Source: Iphinoe sp. HA4291-MV1
Lineage (GTDB): Bacteria > Cyanobacteriota > Cyanobacteriia > Cyanobacteriales > Nostocaceae
Reading direction: 5' to 3'
DNA length: 64,000 nucleotides
Assembly: GCA_019359415.1 (NCBI GenBank)
Contig: JAHHHH010000034.1
Coordinates: 1 to 64,000, forward strand
The notes under the pieces are model-generated. The model was not told where the DNA came from. It saw only the letters and a program-made list of their open reading frames with translations, and did no database searches. This document shows positions 61,314 through 64,000 of the stretch, one piece after another. The position numbers were made by a program, and so were the translations under genes. Each line of letters begins with the position of its first letter. Positions within the stretch are counted from its first letter, which is position 1.

Positions 61314-63254
61314 TTATTTCTGATGAGACGGACAAACTTGCTGCAAACGTTGGGGAAATCGCTGACACGCCTGCTGGAATATTTGAGGATTCAGTCGCCA
61401 CCACGCAACTAATCCTATACTTGTACCGCCAACAAGCAAAGCCACTAATCCCCCAAGTAAGAACCACCACTTTCGCCGCCCTTGACGTTTAGCAGTAGTT
61501 TGAATATTGTCTGTTGCATGTGGTTCTGAAACAAGCAAGTCCAGAAGTGCTTGAGAACTTGGTGCCAACTCAGATTGTTGTTCTTGCTCTTGTTGTTCTG
61601 CTTCTATTATTTCTATAGATGGTAGAGCGGGAGGCAATGACATCATTGGAGCTGGGGAGACACGACAATGAGTCAGAACCACTGATATATTATCCTGAGC
61701 ATTTTTCTGGTTTGCCAATTCAATCCACTTGTGGACAGCATCTTCTAAGGAAAGTTCACCTTGCAGGACAGGTGCAGCGTAATTCCGCCAAGAGTGTTCT
61801 ACCCAGTCATTATCGCTCAAACCATCAGAACACAACAGTAATATACCGTCTTCTTCTAAAATAAATCGCTGAATCACAGGACGCAGAAATTCACCCTCTT
61901 TTGTCCCTAAGGCTTGAGTCAGGGCAGTTGCATCTGGGCGCTGCTGTGCTTTTCGATACAAACTGCGAGCATAACGGACTTCTCGCCCTGCTACATCATT
62001 ATCTATTGTTAAAAGCTGGCAGTAGCTGCGTGTCATCCAGTAAGCACGGCTATCACCCACATGAGCTAAGTAAAGTTCATGTGCATTTTGTGACTGATTT
62101 TCTGAGTGAGTTTTAATGCTTTGTGGTAATTGCATCGCCATCACAAGGGTTGTCCCCATGCGTTGAGTGCCTTCGCGTTGCTGCTCATCATTACAGTTGC
62201 AAATCACGTTATTGACAATTCGCAAACTTGCCTCTAGTTGTTTTTGGATTAAGTCCGGCGGTAAAATGTCTGCTTGTTCTTTCACCTCTATTAGTAAGGC
62301 GCGAAGTTGCAACTTTAAGGACTCTACTGCTAGGAGGCTTGCAACTTCACCGCCTTCATGTCCACCAATCCCATCACAAACAATAGATACCCGTGGTAAT
62401 AATGAGTCATTTTGATCACCAGTGTCAGTGGGGTAGCAAGTGTCTTCATTTTGCGTTTGTTGTAAACCAGGATCTGTTGCTCCTGATACCTCTAGGGTTA
62501 ATGACAAATCTGCTGCAGATGATAGGAGTAAAATATTAAGTTGAGTGGCAATAGCATTTAAATTTGCTTCCTCACTACACATCTGCTGGACTATGTTGTT
62601 CAATTCTTGTACCACTGGTGTTTTTGCAGCAGCTACCCAAGGTTGCCAACATTCACCCAACTGCTGTAGAGACACGTCATAGGACGTTTCTACAAGTTCC
62701 AACAGTCGCACGCACCAACCCTGCACTCGCAAATTATCTGGAATAAGAAAACTTCCAGCAACTCCCAACTGTGATAAAGGTGTCCACAGTTGGAGAATCT
62801 GCCACAGCCAGTAAACTTGTCGTACTGCTTGTGCTTGCTCCCATGCGTCTGTTATCGCTGGGTAAAGATTTCCCGTCTCATCTATTGGCACATTTTCCAA
62901 CAAGAGAATATCATCCCCATCATTTGCAACTGAGTCAGCCAACCCATATACCAGAGGAATGTGTAATCTGTGTTGATATAACCGCAGGTAAGACTCAATT
63001 TCTTTTGACAATTCTTCAGGGGTGTCTGGCAATAGTCCTGGTTGAGTATCTAGCCAAATATTGGGGATAATGACCTCATACCTATTTGCCACCTTTTCTC
63101 CAGGTTGGATTTTGGCGACTGATGAACCAGTTGCCCAAAGGTAGCGGTGAACTAAGGGAGTTTGACAACTTGCACAAGCGCTATCTCCAACAGAATTCAT
63201 GGGTTGACTACAGTTCGGGTTTGTACAATAAATTATCCGATGAGTTGAAATCAT
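61314..63254 (-). CDS. PP2C-type protein phosphatase with N-terminal zinc ribbon and C-terminal membrane helix
   Basis: The 646-residue protein starts with a zinc-ribbon-like YCTNPNCSQPMN...CASCQTPL (residues 9-34), then a region of about 200 residues resembling a degenerate kinase-like fold, and the PP2C domain (about 265-535): SIVCDGIGGHEGGE, LAHVGDSRAYWM, LLCSDGLSDNDW and AQDNISVVLTHC carry the metal-binding Asp residues. One membrane helix lies near 600 (WWFLLGGLVALLVGG), leaving a short basic tail. It would dephosphorylate Ser/Thr-phosphoproteins, a counterpart to kinases such as the one at 44613. Confidence 0.9.
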   Translation of the reverse strand: MISTHRIIYCTNPNCSQPMNSVGDSACASCQTPLVHRYLWATGSSVAKIQPGEKVANRYEVIIPNIWLDTQPGLLPDTPEELSKEIESYLRLYQHRLHIPLVYGLADSVANDGDDILLLENVPIDETGNLYPAITDAWEQAQAVRQVYWLWQILQLWTPLSQLGVAGSFLIPDNLRVQGWCVRLLELVETSYDVSLQQLGECWQPWVAAAKTPVVQELNNIVQQMCSEEANLNAIATQLNILLLSSAADLSLTLEVSGATDPGLQQTQNEDTCYPTDTGDQNDSLLPRVSIVCDGIGGHEGGEVASLLAVESLKLQLRALLIEVKEQADILPPDLIQKQLEASLRIVNNVICNCNDEQQREGTQRMGTTLVMAMQLPQSIKTHSENQSQNAHELYLAHVGDSRAYWMTRSYCQLLTIDNDVAGREVRYARSLYRKAQQRPDATALTQALGTKEGEFLRPVIQRFILEEDGILLLCSDGLSDNDWVEHSWRNYAAPVLQGELSLEDAVHKWIELANQKNAQDNISVVLTHCRVSPAPMMSLPPALPSIEIIEAEQQEQEQQSELAPSSQALLDLLVSEPHATDNIQTTAKRQGRRKWWFLLGGLVALLVGGTSIGLVAWWRLNPQIFQQACQRFPQRLQQVCPSHQK

Positions 63255-63491
63255 GCAAGTGGGAATTTTTCGATAATTATAGATGGGTTAATTTCAATTA
63301 AATTTTGCCTCTCAATACCAGAAGGTTAGAATAGACTGAGATTGTATTCTTTTGGTTAAACATCGTTACTAAAGGTTATCAAAATTCACTGTAAAAAAAT
63401 TAACTTTTCCTTTCTGGAAACAGGCAACGCATGAGTGTATCTAATCATAAAAATGCGTTGACGGCATGAATATGTTTTTTGGGATGGCATT

Positions 63492-63926
63492 ATGCCAAGT
63501 ACTACCTTAATCTGGTTGTTAGCAGGCGCAGGTTTGTGTTTGATTGAACTGTTTCTGCCAACAGCTTTTGTTGCCTTATTGATGGGAATTAGCGCTTTTG
63601 TCGTGGCGTTTTTGTCTCAAGCGATTTTGGGCAAGGTATGGCTACAGGTTGTGGTTTGGCTGTTGCTTTCCACACTCCTAGTCGTACTTTCCCGTCGGTT
63701 TGTGACTTTGCCACAACGCAGAGCGAAAATTCAGCATGCAATTATAGCTGAAACTTTAACTGAGATTCCAGTTGGGAAACCAGGACGAGTCCTGTACGAG
63801 GGGAATTCTTGGCGAGCACGTTGTGACGACGAGAAACTCAGTATACCACCTAATCAAAGAGTTTACGTCACAAGACGCGAGGGTACCACCTTAATTGTGA
63901 TGCCAGAAAATCTGTTGCATTCGTAA
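63492..63926 (+). CDS. NfeD family membrane protein
   Basis: The 144-residue protein has three membrane helices (about 4-75) and a C-terminal OB-fold domain (AETLTEIPVGKPGRVLYEGN, WRARCDDEKLSIPPNQRVYV), the short NfeD1b type. NfeD proteins usually pair with SPFH/stomatin proteins encoded next to them; the expected partner would lie just beyond the window. Its upstream spacer (63255-63491) is AT-rich and otherwise empty. Confidence 0.92.
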   Translation: MPSTTLIWLLAGAGLCLIELFLPTAFVALLMGISAFVVAFLSQAILGKVWLQVVVWLLLSTLLVVLSRRFVTLPQRRAKIQHAIIAETLTEIPVGKPGRVLYEGNSWRARCDDEKLSIPPNQRVYVTRREGTTLIVMPENLLHS

Positions 63927-64000
63927 GTGGGTTAACAAAATGAAATGTCAGGTGGGCATTGCCTAAAACAGTCTTTCTGCAAAGGTTACAAGCTTTTCGT
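63925..64000. repeat. MITE-like dispersed repeat, copy 2 (cut by window end)
   Basis: GTAAGTGGGTTAACAAAATG and GGTGGGCATTGCCT match the start of 33544-33635. The following core is the reverse complement of the core there (CTGCAAAGGTTACAAGCTTT against AAAGCTTGTAAC-TTTTGCAG). Confidence 0.6.

Noticed and set aside
1-64000. tRNA or rRNA genes, known riboswitches, Yfr1
   Set aside because: I looked for cloverleaf-type GGTTCGA arms, rRNA blocks and the ACTCCTCACAC motif by eye and found none; a covariance-model scan would be needed to be sure.

Overview
The window comes from a filamentous, probably heterocyst-forming (Nostocales-like) cyanobacterium. The signs are photosystem I psaD beside trpE, many HIP1 octamers (GCGATCGC), DUF2605/DUF2973 proteins, a DICT-domain histidine kinase, a CHASE2 Ser/Thr kinase, short heptameric tandem repeats and many dispersed palindromes. 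G+C is modest (about 42 percent by eye). I see no tRNA, rRNA, CRISPR array or intact transposase.

Layout. 1-2246: the 5' end of a gene leaving the window, a DUF2605 gene broken by a 32-nt repeat, an intact DUF2973 gene and a repeat-rich spacer. 2247-6575: a soluble histidine kinase, then psaD and trpE. 6745-33404: about 27 kb of surface-polysaccharide genes, nearly all on the minus strand. Read in the direction of transcription these are: a small conserved protein, a Wzc-type tyrosine autokinase, an ABC exporter, cupin + DegT aminotransferase, three methyltransferases interleaved with glycosyltransferases of types GT4/GT8/GT2, an O-antigen polymerase/ligase, more glycosyltransferases, a frameshifted methyltransferase, WecG/TagA, a Tat-exported GH10 xylanase, and the initiating sugar-phosphate transferase. 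A GT39-like membrane glycosyltransferase and a GT2-GtrA fusion flank it. Together they would build, modify, polymerise and export an exopolysaccharide or O-antigen-like glycan.

33405-36062 is a 2.6 kb gene-poor stretch with a decayed copy of a gene start, three tandem 116-154 bp repeats and a MITE-like element. 36063-49533: aspS, a helical protein, an HtpX-type protease, DUF190, an AbrB-family membrane protein, DUF1838, a VOC protein, a CHASE2-Ser/Thr kinase, a Uma2 nuclease-like protein, a transaldolase/FSA and an alpha/beta hydrolase. 49534-54749: a MITE, a coiled-coil protein resembling McdB (carboxysome positioning) without its ParA partner, a type II thioesterase, mmsA, a 225-bp inverted-repeat element holding a perfect 40-bp palindrome, a dienelactone hydrolase of higher G+C, and a DUF2087 gene. 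55061-64000: a small secreted protein, a large WD40 protein with an unrecognised N-terminal half, a Mop molybdopterin-binding protein, ModA carrying a PEP-CTERM-like tail, a PP2C phosphatase and NfeD.

The most distinctive theme is small palindromic repeats landing in coding sequence: one kills DUF2605, while two others are tolerated in frame in trpE and in the WD40 gene. The best candidates for new biology are the tandem repeat array at 35.0-35.4 kb, the PEP-CTERM-tailed ModA, the orphan McdB-like protein and the WD40 protein.
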